A stretch of DNA of 64,000 nt, taken from NCBI GenBank assembly GCA_027577595.1, contig JANBRJ010000059.1, positions 41,193 to 105,192 on the forward strand, in the 5' to 3' direction. Position 1 is the stretch's first letter. Every line of letters begins with the position of its first letter. Below the pieces are notes generated by a model. That model searched no databases and was not told the origin of the DNA. It saw nothing but the letters and a program-made list of their open reading frames with translations. Source of the DNA: Coemansia sp. RSA 487 (taxonomy: Eukaryota; Kickxellomycota; Kickxellomycetes; Kickxellales; Kickxellaceae). The translations under genes and the position numbers were made by a program. This document shows positions 38,602 to 48,127 of this stretch, in pieces.

Positions 38602-40749
38602 ATGGCATCCGAGAGCTTCTTTATCTACGACCTGTTCCGGGCTTTCTGGACGCGTGTGGTTGGGCTGTTTTTCCGCGAAATTGCAGAACGGAATGCGCAT
38701 TTGATTCCCAAAACAGGACCCGTCATGTTCGTGGCTGCGCCGCACCACAACCAGTTTGTCGACCCTGTCATTCTTCTGATGCACGCGGCGCGGCGCGTGT
38801 ACTATTTGACAGCAGCGGCGTCGATGCGACGCAAGTTCATTGGGTTCTATGGCAGGTGCCTGCGCGGAATCCCGGTCGAGCGGCAGCAGGACTTGGCCAC
38901 TAGGGGGCTCGGAAGCATCCGGCTTGAGGACCGGTACGCGGAGCCGACGCTTATCACAGGAACCGGGACGAAGTTTACCGAGCAGGTGAAGCCTGGGATG
39001 AAAATCGTGCTTCCCAAGGACGCTGGCCAATCAAAGGTCGATGAGGTGATCTCGGACACGCAGCTGCGCATCTCGCGGGAAATGAAGGAGCTCGAGGCGC
39101 TCGAGGCGCTGACCAAGCCCGAGGGCTCTACGTACAAGGTGGTTCCGCACATCGACCAGGACGACATGTACCGCTCCGTGTACCAGAGGTTTGACAACGG
39201 CGAGTGCGTCGGCATATTTCCCGAGGGCGGGTCGCACGACCGCACGGAGATGCTGCCGCTCAAGGCCGGCGTCACCATCATGGCGCTGGGCGCAACCGCT
39301 GCCAACCCTGACGTTGGCTTGAAAATCGTACCCACTGGTCTCAACTACTTCCACCCAAGCAAGTTCCGCTCACGCGCCGTCATAGACTTTGGCCAGCCGA
39401 TCGACGTTCCGCCGGAACTTGTCGAAAAATACAAGCGCGGCGGCAGCGAAAGGCGCGAGGCTTGCGACGAGCTTTTGAAGACGGTGTCCGAAGGGCTGAA
39501 GCAGGTGACGCTGAATACGCCGGATCTGGAAACGCTGAAGCTGATCCAGGCCGGACGGCGTCTGTATCAGCCCAACCTGCACTCGCTTACTATGGCACAG
39601 CAGGTCGAGCTGACGCGCCGCTTTATCAAGGGGTACGACGTGTACCGCGATCTGCCCGAGGTCAAGGAGCTGCGCGAGCGGATCGAGGACTACAACATGC
39701 AGCTGCGGTACTACGGGATCCGGGACCACCAGGTGAGCACGATGCAGGTTGGGCGTGTCGAAGCTGGTGCGCTGTTTATCTGGCGCCTCGTATGGCTTGT
39801 GATCATGGGGCTTGTGGCTCTGCCAGGCACAATCATCAATACGCCTGTCTTTGTAATCACCGGCGTTGTCAGCAAGCGCAAGGCGCGTGCGGCGCTGGCT
39901 GCATCGACTGTCAAGGTGCGCGCACGCGACGTCATCGCTACGTGGAAGATCCTGATTGCGCTTGTCCTCGTGCCCTCTCTGTATACGGCCTATTCACTGC
40001 TCGCGGTTCTGTTTGTCCGGCGGGCACCGCGCTGGGCGCTTGCTGCGCTTGCTGGTGTTAGCGAGTGGTCCAGCTTCCGTATCTATGTATGGGCATGGGG
40101 TCTAGTAGCCTTTATGAGCTATACGGCGCTTGTGTTTGGCGAGCAAGCCATAGACATTGTGAAGTCTATCCGCCCGCTCTTCCTGACGCTTATTCTTGGC
40201 AAAGAGCACACCGGGCTTTTGGTGCAGGACCGTCAGGAGCTCTCGGACGATATCACCGATTTGGTCAATGAACTTGCTCCCAAAATATACCCCGAGTTCC
40301 TCAAGACGCGCGTCAAGGATCAGCTGGGCGAAAGCAGAACCACACATTCGAACATTATCAACGAATCCGCCGATGCGTTCCACCGGAGGATGCGGTCCGG
40401 CGAACAAGCGCTGAGACAGAGACTCAGCACAATTGGCGGCGGGGATGTGGGCGATGACGTTGATAGCGGGAGGGGGCGGAGAAAATCCAAATACAGCTTC
40501 AATCCGCCAACGCCGCGCACGATGGCCACGCTCAACAGCATATCTCCGCTGGAGTTCTTAACAACGGCAACCGCCGCTTCCCCTGCAACTTCTCCTCGCG
40601 CTGATCAAGAGGAATCCAGGGATCATGCGGAGAATGACGGATCAGCCCAAGAGGCTGACAGCGGCAGAGGATCGTCTAGCGATGGTGTTCGCGGCCAGCA
40701 CGCGGGAATAGCTACACCAAAAGCGCGAAATGGGTTGTTTGACTTGTGA
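38602..40749 (+). CDS. Glycerol-3-phosphate/dihydroxyacetone-phosphate acyltransferase, SCT1/GPT2-like
   Basis: The 715-residue product has the acyltransferase blocks. The catalytic HX4D is in HHNQFVD (His49, Asp54), and the substrate-binding FPEGGSHDR box lies at about 206-214, followed by LPLKAGV. Two groups of membrane helices follow (about 390-420 and 440-520), then a Ser/Pro-rich tail. This matches yeast Sct1/Gpt2, ER enzymes that make lysophosphatidic acid as the first step of phospholipid and triacylglycerol synthesis. The size is within the family range. Codons are strongly GC-ending. Start chosen at the first ATG of the open frame. Confidence 0.92.
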   Translation: MASESFFIYDLFRAFWTRVVGLFFREIAERNAHLIPKTGPVMFVAAPHHNQFVDPVILLMHAARRVYYLTAAASMRRKFIGFYGRCLRGIPVERQQDLATRGLGSIRLEDRYAEPTLITGTGTKFTEQVKPGMKIVLPKDAGQSKVDEVISDTQLRISREMKELEALEALTKPEGSTYKVVPHIDQDDMYRSVYQRFDNGECVGIFPEGGSHDRTEMLPLKAGVTIMALGATAANPDVGLKIVPTGLNYFHPSKFRSRAVIDFGQPIDVPPELVEKYKRGGSERREACDELLKTVSEGLKQVTLNTPDLETLKLIQAGRRLYQPNLHSLTMAQQVELTRRFIKGYDVYRDLPEVKELRERIEDYNMQLRYYGIRDHQVSTMQVGRVEAGALFIWRLVWLVIMGLVALPGTIINTPVFVITGVVSKRKARAALAASTVKVRARDVIATWKILIALVLVPSLYTAYSLLAVLFVRRAPRWALAALAGVSEWSSFRIYVWAWGLVAFMSYTALVFGEQAIDIVKSIRPLFLTLILGKEHTGLLVQDRQELSDDITDLVNELAPKIYPEFLKTRVKDQLGESRTTHSNIINESADAFHRRMRSGEQALRQRLSTIGGGDVGDDVDSGRGRRKSKYSFNPPTPRTMATLNSISPLEFLTTATAASPATSPRADQEESRDHAENDGSAQEADSGRGSSSDGVRGQHAGIATPKARNGLFDL

Positions 40750-41528
40750 TTTTTTTCTTTCCCCTGTTTGGTTTCTTGCTGAATCCTAGTTTTTCTCGTG
40801 TCAAAAATTACGTTACGATTTTCTGCTAGGCTATCAACACGTGTGCAGAATTATTTGTTTCGATTGCAACATGTGTGTATCATCAGCCAATCTCCTTTTA
40901 GGCAATGCACGGATCATCTGACAACAGCTACTGCCGCAGAAGGATGCTAAAGGCGCTAGCTATATAGCATGGAGTCTTAAAACTAGACTTTGCAACTATT
41001 GCTGACGACGGTGAGGTATTCTGGAAAATAATATTTTCCAAGATAAAGGAATGATAAGCGCATAATAATTGAAGAACGACTCATTTACAAGCCGGGTGCA
41101 CAAATACTATTTGCTGCTTACCGTCCTTTTTTTTATTTCTTCGAGGCAACTTTATATCTCACTCTGATTGTAGGAGAATGAAATCTCATTTTTAATAAAG
41201 GAAAACGTGCCTGTTCTAGCTGCGTTCCACCATTCCAACAACATTGTTTTATACCATTTGCTATCAAATCCACTGTTGGTAGTGTATCATCGTTTTCCTG
41301 CATACCGGTTCTTGCCGCAATATTCTACCCTTTCTTCGTCTACTAGGAAACACATCCTTGCAGGCATACAAAATGAGCATCACCTTCTCTGTTTGTTTCC
41401 TAATCCTTCATTCCTCCAACAATAAGCTAGTAGGGATATTCCACAATTCACACTGTCCAATCACTCCAAATTCCATAGCAACAACTATTCTAACAATCGA
41501 TTACATTTCAGAAAGTTTGTATTTAAAA
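40750..41528. other. Spacer between GPAT and a 78-aa gene
   Basis: It is AT-rich. The frame of the 78-aa gene stays open to 41358, but the added 57 residues look like untranslated sequence. No other gene seen. Confidence 0.4.
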
Positions 41529-41765
41529 ATGGCCGACATTAATCTCTATGCCAACGATAAATATTCCAAAGTAAAAAGTGAGCTAAAATCGCGCCTGAAT
41601 AAAGAGATTAATAGTGTGGTGTGGCGTTCTATTTCAAGGACTAAAGCCCATAACATTAATACGGCTAAACCTGTCGGGGATTGGAAAACAGGTCCAGAAT
41701 TTATCCTATGTGTCGATAGTGAACATGGTGTCCACGTTTTTCTTGAATATGCAAATAGAAAGTAA
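41529..41765 (+). CDS. 78-aa small protein, family member B
   Basis: This is a paralogue of the product at 22842-23078, with the same length, an ungapped alignment and shared VK-EL, KEI, VxWRSIS, WKTGP-FIL and NR positions. Its start is fixed by the alignment, since both begin M-[VA]-D. It is soluble and has no signal peptide. Function unknown. A distant relative follows about 1 kb downstream on the same strand. Confidence 0.7.
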   Translation: MADINLYANDKYSKVKSELKSRLNKEINSVVWRSISRTKAHNINTAKPVGDWKTGPEFILCVDSEHGVHVFLEYANRK

Positions 41766-42756
41766 GTGCAAGGTTTTGCTGATGAATCGCAAAATAATAG
41801 CAGGCATTACATCAGCTTGTATTGGAGATGGTAATTAGAATTGTCAGATTATTCAATGTTTATATGGAACCAGGGTAATTCAAATCGTGATGTATGTATG
41901 TTGCAGCCTTTTGTGCTGTGCTTCCTTTGACTAGGAAGTTATGTTGTTGGGGTTTCGCTTCAATGAAAAACTGATGGGTTTTTTGATAGACATTGCCTTT
42001 TTCACTTCTTACCAATAAATTTCTTTTCACGATAATATTTTTTTATTCGTTCACTACACCAGTTTAGCCAACCAAAGCTTTTCATGTTATTTACAGATTT
42101 CATCCTAAATAGCTGGATAGTTAGATTAGTAACATCTACAAACGAATTGTCTGTAACAAAAGCAGTTAGGATAACCTATTGAATTTGAAATTAGCAAAGA
42201 TGTAAACATTCCAGTCGACGAACTAAAGTTATGGTTTGCACGAACTCCTCAATTTTTTTATCAAGGCGGATCTTTTTCAATCAACCAATTTGCGAAAAAA
42301 AAAACTAGTGGGCAAAAATGGCCGGCAAGTCTAAAATTTCGCTTCCCTGAGTAAAGAAAAGTAATAAATCAAACATAAAATTTACCAAGGTATTAAACAC
42401 CTTTGCTTTCCCAATTTTCTAGACGCACAAAGTCAAAGAATTCCCTTTTTGCAAACCGTAGATGAGACTGGATTTCCTGGCAGAGTGGAGCGATTCGTCA
42501 TTGCAAGTCAGGCTATTATTAAAGCACCAAAAAGCAATTGATACAAAGCAAAATAGCCGAAGCTGCCTTGCCAATATTTTTTTACTAGAGTTACTACAAA
42601 ATGAGACAAAACGATGGACATATAAAAGACAAAGTTTTTTTTTCAGTTTGCCATCATATTGCTTTCGTATCCTCACTGAAACACATTTATTTCAATTCCT
42701 CAATTCTTTAGCCTTGAAATTTACCAACGCATATCCAATTTAGTAAACCCCAAACA
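41766..42756. other. Spacer between two related small genes
   Basis: It is AT-rich with no supported coding sequence. Confidence 0.4.
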
Positions 42757-42993
42757 ATGTCCCCTGGAAGTTTAGTCATCCTTCACTACAATTGGAATAA
42801 AGCTGATATCATTAAGGAATTAAAAGATTACGGATACAACGATGTCAAAAAGCTTGAGATTGAAATGCTTTCTTCTGTTGAACGTGCTAAGGAAATAACT
42901 GGCAATAATACTTTAGAATATTACCGACCGGGCACTACATTTGTCCTTAAGATTGATGGGGTTCGTAAAAATGCAAAGATTTTGTATGTATAG
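42757..42993 (+). CDS. 78-aa small protein, distant family member C
   Basis: This protein is also 78 residues, on the same strand as member B. Similarity to A and B is weak but follows the same order: an opening strand (LVILHYN), a helix (KADIIKELKDYGY), a V-K-K-L strand, a variable loop, then Y-R-P-G-T-T-F-V-L-K-I-D matching W-K-T-G-P-E-F-I-L-C-V-D. I treat it as a probable diverged paralogue. Function unknown. Confidence 0.55.
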   Translation: MSPGSLVILHYNWNKADIIKELKDYGYNDVKKLEIEMLSSVERAKEITGNNTLEYYRPGTTFVLKIDGVRKNAKILYV

Positions 42994-43192
42994 TTTATTT
43001 ATGTTCACTTTAGCAAGGGTTTGATCTGCCCATGTTGACAATCAATGTTGTCCAGAGTAGTCTATTGCCGAAACCCCCCAGAACAAAACAAACAATGTTG
43101 TTTATCGGTTGTATACGCGGGTATCTGATGCACAGCTGTATAGCGCAGACAAACTGTAGGGACAAGGAAATAATATTCTATTAATATATAAT

Positions 43193-43621
43193 TTAAATTT
43201 CATAGTTTCTGAACATTTCATAAATATCACGATTGCCGTTTGAAGGGGTTTCGTTTCCTGAAGAAGAGCTGTGTGTTTCATCAGTCAGTGACCGCTGGTA
43301 GTCAAAGGACCAGTGCATCGACTGCGCTTGCGATGTTTTTAGCCACTCGGTGAAAGCCATAGGCAGGCGTGCAGAGCGCCATCGGTCATACTGTGCCTTT
43401 GTTTGTGGGTTCCCAAGCACCTCATATGCTTCGCGTATTTGGTTCCACTGGCGATCGTTTTCCATAGCCGTGGCAGAGGTTTTGTCCGGGTGGTAGGTCC
43501 GTGCGCGCTGGCGGTACTCTGTGTGGATCTGGTCGAGCTCAGAGTGCGGCGAACATCCCAGCACGTCGTAGTAGTCGGTTGGTGGCAAGCTTGAAGTATC
43601 TTTGGCTAATCCTTTGTTCAT
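43193..43621 (-). CDS. DNAJC12-like J-domain co-chaperone
   Basis: The 142-residue product has a J domain at about 15-80 with the HPD motif at His44-Asp46 (TYHPDKT). After it come the P-M-x-F-x-x-W and S-M-H-W positions and a C-terminal FRNYEI end. That arrangement, including the last six residues, is what I recall of animal DNAJC12, an Hsp70 co-chaperone whose clients are the aromatic amino acid hydroxylases. The fungal protein is shorter because the middle is reduced. Cytosolic Hsp70 partnership is expected; the client is inference. Confidence 0.75.
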   Translation of the reverse strand: MNKGLAKDTSSLPPTDYYDVLGCSPHSELDQIHTEYRQRARTYHPDKTSATAMENDRQWNQIREAYEVLGNPQTKAQYDRWRSARLPMAFTEWLKTSQAQSMHWSFDYQRSLTDETHSSSSGNETPSNGNRDIYEMFRNYEI

Positions 43622-43880
43622 AGTGTACTAGGCAAACAAGAATAATAATAAGAATAATATTAATAATAGAAGTGAGAACAATTAAAGAAACAAGGAGAGG
43701 CTGCGGGCAAAATGTAGCACATGCAGAAATGGCAAAATATAATTCTCACAAGTGCGACATGAAAGTGTGTGGGAAATTTCGTCTTGCGGGTGTCACAAGA
43801 CACAGCTTTACAACACAAATGTCAACAGCCACAATTTGATTAAATGGCGATCAAATCTAGGAGTTCTAAAATAATATTGC

Positions 43881-45611
43881 CTATGGCGCTGGAACCATTG
43901 TTGGTGGAGCTGGGAGACCTGCAAGATCGGTGCCCATGCTCCCAACAGCATTGCCACTGGATTTGATACCCTGAGCATCGCACATATCGAGCATAACTTT
44001 GGGCACAGTTGTAGATTGTCTCAAAACCTCGGGCGCTTCAATAAACGTCATCGCCATCCCCATCGCAAAATGAATATCCATATGGCAATGGAACAACCAT
44101 ACACCAGGGTTATCTGCTCTGAACCTGATCTTGACGTACTGCATGGGTGGAACCACCACTGTATCTCTTTCCATGGGTCTTTCAAAGTTGGCTACCACAG
44201 GTGCAATAGCGTCCAAGATACTACGGTACATGGATATCATCTGGGGGTTGTCTGCAGTGAGTGGCAACGAGGACGGCCTCTCGTTGGGCGGAATCGGCCC
44301 GTACTCGACGACCTGGAACCGGTGTCCGTGCAAGTGCATTGGATGCGACAGGAAGTTGACGTTCCTGACCAAAAGCTCGATTGCTTGCAAATGATCGAGC
44401 ACGACGGAATGCGTTTGCGGCCCGTACAAAGTTGAGTTTCGCACCAGAGCATCGGGCAGAGTTAGAACACTGTACAGAGTAGGCACTTTGGCGTGCGCAT
44501 ATGTGATGTTGTTAATGATGTCGCGGATAGTGCGATCGGTGAAAGCTGTGCCGCCGATATTCAGCTTTATTTGTCGGTCAACTGGCAGTGCATGTTTGTT
44601 GGCTAATCCCTGGATATGGATATCGTTGGCCCACACCATCCGCTCGCTCTCGTGAGTATCGATAGAGACAATCTCGCTTGTGTTGTGACACGGGCTATGG
44701 GATCCGGTATAGTGGATCGGACCATAGTGCACAAGTGGATTAAGACGAGTACGTTGCGGAATAAAGTCAGCGTACAGCTCTACCTTGTACACCGATACAT
44801 CCGGAGCGGCCTTATTAAAAGACAATGGTGCTGTGACGAGAACTGAGTAGCGCTGACCTGGCCCCAGGTCCACGCCGTCAACAGTGGATGGCAGCGAGTA
44901 GTACCCGTCGACCTCAATAACACGCAGTTCATATCCAGGAACACTGAAACGGAACGACTCTGTGATAGAAATATTGATCAGCTGGATACGATATGTCTTC
45001 CCAAACGCGAGCCGGAGGGCAGGCATGTGTCGGGCGCCATCGTAGCCGTTAACCAAGGCCGATGGGTACGTGACGGGCGGTGGAAAACTGTGTATAGTTA
45101 AACCCACACGCGCATCGAATTCGTGGGGGTACCAGTCCTCAAACCAAAGCAGCTGCTCGCCGTCATACGCATACGGTGGAGTTTCCCTGTCGCGCACCAC
45201 TAAAGGGGCACGTAGGCCTGCAGCGTTTTGGTGGGCTGTGTGACCATGTAGCCAGAACAATCCGCTCTGCTCCACAACATACGAATAAGTGAATACACTG
45301 GATGGCGGGATTCCGCATTGCGAAACCATGTTGGGGCCGTCCATGAACGCAGTGCCGTTTTGGAACACGCCGTGTGCATGTACTGATGTCGGCACATCTA
45401 GCATGTTGTATATTTGCAACTCCAGCGTGTCGCCCTCGGTGATATAGACCGGCGGAACTGGCAGCGTGCCGTTGACGCCAATGCTGCGCAAAACACCCTT
45501 TCCGTTTCGGTCCATATACACATACCCGACGTCCCAGCGGACGTGCACGGTGGCAGCCAACGCCGTCCATGGAGCAAGACATAAAAGCGCAAATGCAGAT
45601 ACCAGTGCCAT
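43881..45611 (-). CDS. Secreted multicopper oxidase, second intact gene
   Basis: The 576-residue product has a signal peptide (about 1-19, ending in TALA) and all copper boxes: HAHG, WLHGHTAH, HPMHLHGH and HCHMDIHFAMGM. It is clearly related to the oxidase at 18437-20101, including the RADNPGVW stretch and a shared C-terminal SGNAxG...GLP end. It differs in loops and carries an insertion after the HPMHLHGH box. No membrane anchor is present. Likely substrates are Fe(II) or phenols outside the cell. The gene is more GC-rich than the first oxidase. Confidence 0.88.
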   Translation of the reverse strand: MALVSAFALLCLAPWTALAATVHVRWDVGYVYMDRNGKGVLRSIGVNGTLPVPPVYITEGDTLELQIYNMLDVPTSVHAHGVFQNGTAFMDGPNMVSQCGIPPSSVFTYSYVVEQSGLFWLHGHTAHQNAAGLRAPLVVRDRETPPYAYDGEQLLWFEDWYPHEFDARVGLTIHSFPPPVTYPSALVNGYDGARHMPALRLAFGKTYRIQLINISITESFRFSVPGYELRVIEVDGYYSLPSTVDGVDLGPGQRYSVLVTAPLSFNKAAPDVSVYKVELYADFIPQRTRLNPLVHYGPIHYTGSHSPCHNTSEIVSIDTHESERMVWANDIHIQGLANKHALPVDRQIKLNIGGTAFTDRTIRDIINNITYAHAKVPTLYSVLTLPDALVRNSTLYGPQTHSVVLDHLQAIELLVRNVNFLSHPMHLHGHRFQVVEYGPIPPNERPSSLPLTADNPQMISMYRSILDAIAPVVANFERPMERDTVVVPPMQYVKIRFRADNPGVWLFHCHMDIHFAMGMAMTFIEAPEVLRQSTTVPKVMLDMCDAQGIKSSGNAVGSMGTDLAGLPAPPTMVPAP

Positions 45612-45992
45612 TAAACGGTAGACAATTTTTTAAAAACAAATCCTCTTGCACGATCTATATTTTCACAATCCAATATATAGTCTAGAAAAATACAAGTTCA
45701 AACAAAGTGTAAGAGTAGAAATGCTCTGCCTGTCAGGATTCGCCAAAAAAAAATATAGGCAAGAGAGGCTTTCAGGGTACATTTTACTGACAGCCACAGA
45801 ACAGTTCATGAATAAATGCGCAAAAGCGCGCATTCGACTTTAACACAAAAAGATGGAGGGGAAAGGGAGAGGCGTCCGACTGGTAAATGGGTAAACCCCA
45901 AAAGAGACAAGCAGTGCAAAAGGACTGAATGTGCTAGCAGAGAATATCCCCTCCCCCAAATACTAGCTATTTTTTTTTTCGTCTAAAGGATT
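45612..45992. other. Spacer between the oxidase and ClpP
   Basis: It holds the oxidase promoter and the ClpP 3' end. No gene seen. Confidence 0.4.
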
Positions 45993-46787
45993 CTATGTGG
46001 TGGTCGAAGTAGGGGAGGCTGCACCACCGTTCTCAGAGGCGCGTTTATCGATCACTTTGTCGATAAGACCAAAGGCAAGGGCCTCGTGAGGCGTCATAAA
46101 GTTATCTCTCTCCATAGCCTGCTCAATAACCTGCAGGTCCTGGCTTGTGTGGTCGACGTAAATCCTATTGAGTCTTTCGCGCGTCTTCAGGATCTCTCTT
46201 GCATGGATAGCGATATCTGACGCCTGGCCGGCCGCACCGCCACTTGGCTGGTGCACCATTACCGTAGCATGCGGGAGCGCCGACCTGCGACCCTTCGTCC
46301 CGGCCGTCAGCAAAAGCGACCCCATCGAGCACGCTTGGCCTGTGCACAACGTAGCAATAGGGTTGTTCACGTACTGCATTGTGTCGTAGATGGCAAGCCC
46401 CGCGGTTACGCTGCCACCGGGGCTGTTGATGTACATCGAGATGGGCTTGTCAGGATCCTCAGCCTCGAGAAACAAAAGCTGCGCAACGATTAGAGACGAC
46501 AGCGTGTCGTTGACTGGCCCATTAAGCATGATGATGCGGTCCTTGAGGAGCCGCGAGAATATGTCAAACGACCGCTCCCCGCGCGCCGACTGCTCGATGA
46601 CGATAGGCACCAGCGAATTGGTTGCTGGCGCGCTACTGAATGCTGTTGGCGGCTGTCCGTCCCACAGTCCGTAGCCCAACGGCGTATGGTATGCACGGCT
46701 GAGCGGTGCTATTTTTGTGGCCGATATATGGGCTGTGGTGCTTGAGAGGACGCGGGAGGTAAAACGATGAAGCATTTCGAACAGCAA
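45993..46787 (-). CDS. CLPP: Mitochondrial ATP-dependent protease subunit ClpP
   Basis: The 264-residue product has a basic, Ser-rich N-terminus (about 1-35) typical of a mitochondrial presequence and then a full ClpP fold. The catalytic triad is visible: Ser154 in [11 protein letters not shown], His179 in MVHQPSGG, and Asp228 in MERDNFMTP. ClpP forms a 14-subunit chamber that degrades proteins unfolded by ClpX in the matrix. The model yeasts lack ClpP, but some other fungi keep it. An alternative start four codons in (46775) would serve as well. It is head to head with the PITH gene. Confidence 0.92.
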   Translation of the reverse strand: MLFEMLHRFTSRVLSSTTAHISATKIAPLSRAYHTPLGYGLWDGQPPTAFSSAPATNSLVPIVIEQSARGERSFDIFSRLLKDRIIMLNGPVNDTLSSLIVAQLLFLEAEDPDKPISMYINSPGGSVTAGLAIYDTMQYVNNPIATLCTGQACSMGSLLLTAGTKGRRSALPHATVMVHQPSGGAAGQASDIAIHAREILKTRERLNRIYVDHTSQDLQVIEQAMERDNFMTPHEALAFGLIDKVIDKRASENGGAASPTSTTT

Positions 46788-46998
46788 ATAAAACTTTAAA
46801 TTGAATTAATAAAAAAAAGATAAAGAGAAGGAAAGAGGAACATACATGGGGGCTCGATTGCAGATTGCGATCGTTTCCAGGAGCAGGGGGAACGGGAAAA
46901 GGCAAAAGTGCTGTGTAATCAAAGAAACGTTCTTCTTTTCTCCAACACCTTTGCATTTCTTTAACTGAATCCACCACTCTTTAATTAGTGCTAGAAGT
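46788..46998. promoter_or_regulatory. Compact bidirectional promoter (ClpP / PITH protein)
   Basis: Only 211 bases separate the two start codons on opposite strands, so both genes must be driven from this segment. It includes a poly-A/T run near 46810. Confidence 0.55.
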
Positions 46999-47658
46999 AT
47001 GAGCTGCCACGGCGAGGCAAACGAAGACGACCACAGCCACAGTCACAGCCACAGCCATAGCCACGACCACAGCCACGATGCCGAGGCAGACACAGGGCTC
47101 GCCGACTCCTTGCACCGCCAGCTGAACATTGATGAGGCATGGTGCCTGAACGAGCAAACGCCAGACTCGATCAAAACCATTTTCAAGCCCTGGCATGAGC
47201 GGCTCGACACCCTGCGCATCGTACGCAGTGACGCCGACGAGGAGCTGCTTGTATTCGTCCCGTTTACAGCAATGATCAAGCTGCGGTCCATATACATATG
47301 GGGCGGCGGCTCGCGGTCAGCGCCCAGCGAAGTATCTGTGTTTGCCAACCGTGACGACCTGGACTTTGACACTGTTGGCGAATGCACACCCACGCAAAAA
47401 TGGGCCCTCATTGACCAGGCGAGGGAACCGGTCGAGTATCCGGTGCGGGCAACCAAATTTAACAATGTCAGGTGCTTGACCCTGTATTTCCCCACCAACT
47501 TTGGCGACCCTGAGACCGTGCTGCATTTTTTGGCGTTCCGTGGAGAATGGACAAAGTTTACCGATGCTCCCGTAGTCTCTATATATGAGCTCAATCCACG
47601 CGCTGCTGACCACAAGACGCCGGCATCCGAAAGCATGGGCCACAGCCATATCTCGTGA
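46999..47658 (+). CDS. PITH domain protein (PITHD1-like)
   Basis: The 219-residue product starts with an H-S/H-D repeat (HSHSHSHSHSHDHSHD), common at the N-terminus of PITHD1-type proteins and possibly metal-binding. A PITH domain follows (about 40-195) with N-I-D-E-A-W-C-L-N-E, I-K-L-R-S-I-Y and V-R-C-L-T-L-Y-F positions. PITH domains take their name from proteasome-interacting thioredoxin; this single-domain type lacks the thioredoxin part. The precise role in fungi is unknown. Confidence 0.88.
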   Translation: MSCHGEANEDDHSHSHSHSHSHDHSHDAEADTGLADSLHRQLNIDEAWCLNEQTPDSIKTIFKPWHERLDTLRIVRSDADEELLVFVPFTAMIKLRSIYIWGGGSRSAPSEVSVFANRDDLDFDTVGECTPTQKWALIDQAREPVEYPVRATKFNNVRCLTLYFPTNFGDPETVLHFLAFRGEWTKFTDAPVVSIYELNPRAADHKTPASESMGHSHIS

Positions 47659-48127
47659 GAATATCGGTGACTCGGATTTTTTGGGATGGTTATGATTTAT
47701 TGTTGCGACAAAAATTGTTTATTACCAATCGGAATCATCAGAGCTACATACTGCCCGACTGTGACGCCCCGCCCGGATCAAACACAAACCAGGAAGTATT
47801 GGCATGAATGGCCATGAGCTGCATAAAAGACATGGATAATATGTTTCATGGTTGCTGATCGTCATCGGAAGAACATTGCCTGAGGCATCAGGAGGATCTT
47901 GTTATCCATAGGTGCGTCGGCCATATTTCTATATTGATACATTGATACAATTTAAATCGTGAATCAGAGCACTGCATCAAGGAACCCGTTAGACTCTGAT
48001 CCCGTGGCAACATACAAAGTCCATGTCATTTTTTGACAACTGTCTATTCTAAATAGACATTTTTTTCTCTGCTCTCTTGCTTCTTTGCTTTTATTGACCA
48101 TCTTTATTTCTAAGCTTACTTTTCAAA
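47659..48127. other. Spacer containing a copy of a dispersed repeat
   Basis: It contains the dispersed repeat described at 47722-47808. No gene otherwise. Confidence 0.4.
47722..47808. repeat. Dispersed repeat R1, copy 1
   Basis: ATTACC[A/G]AT[C/T]GGAATCATC followed by CTGTGACGC and CAAACACAA[A/C]CCAGGAAGT also occurs, in two blocks, at 55883-55911 and 56075-56130. Identity over aligned blocks is high by eye. No coding potential, so a non-autonomous mobile element remnant is likely. Confidence 0.55.
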
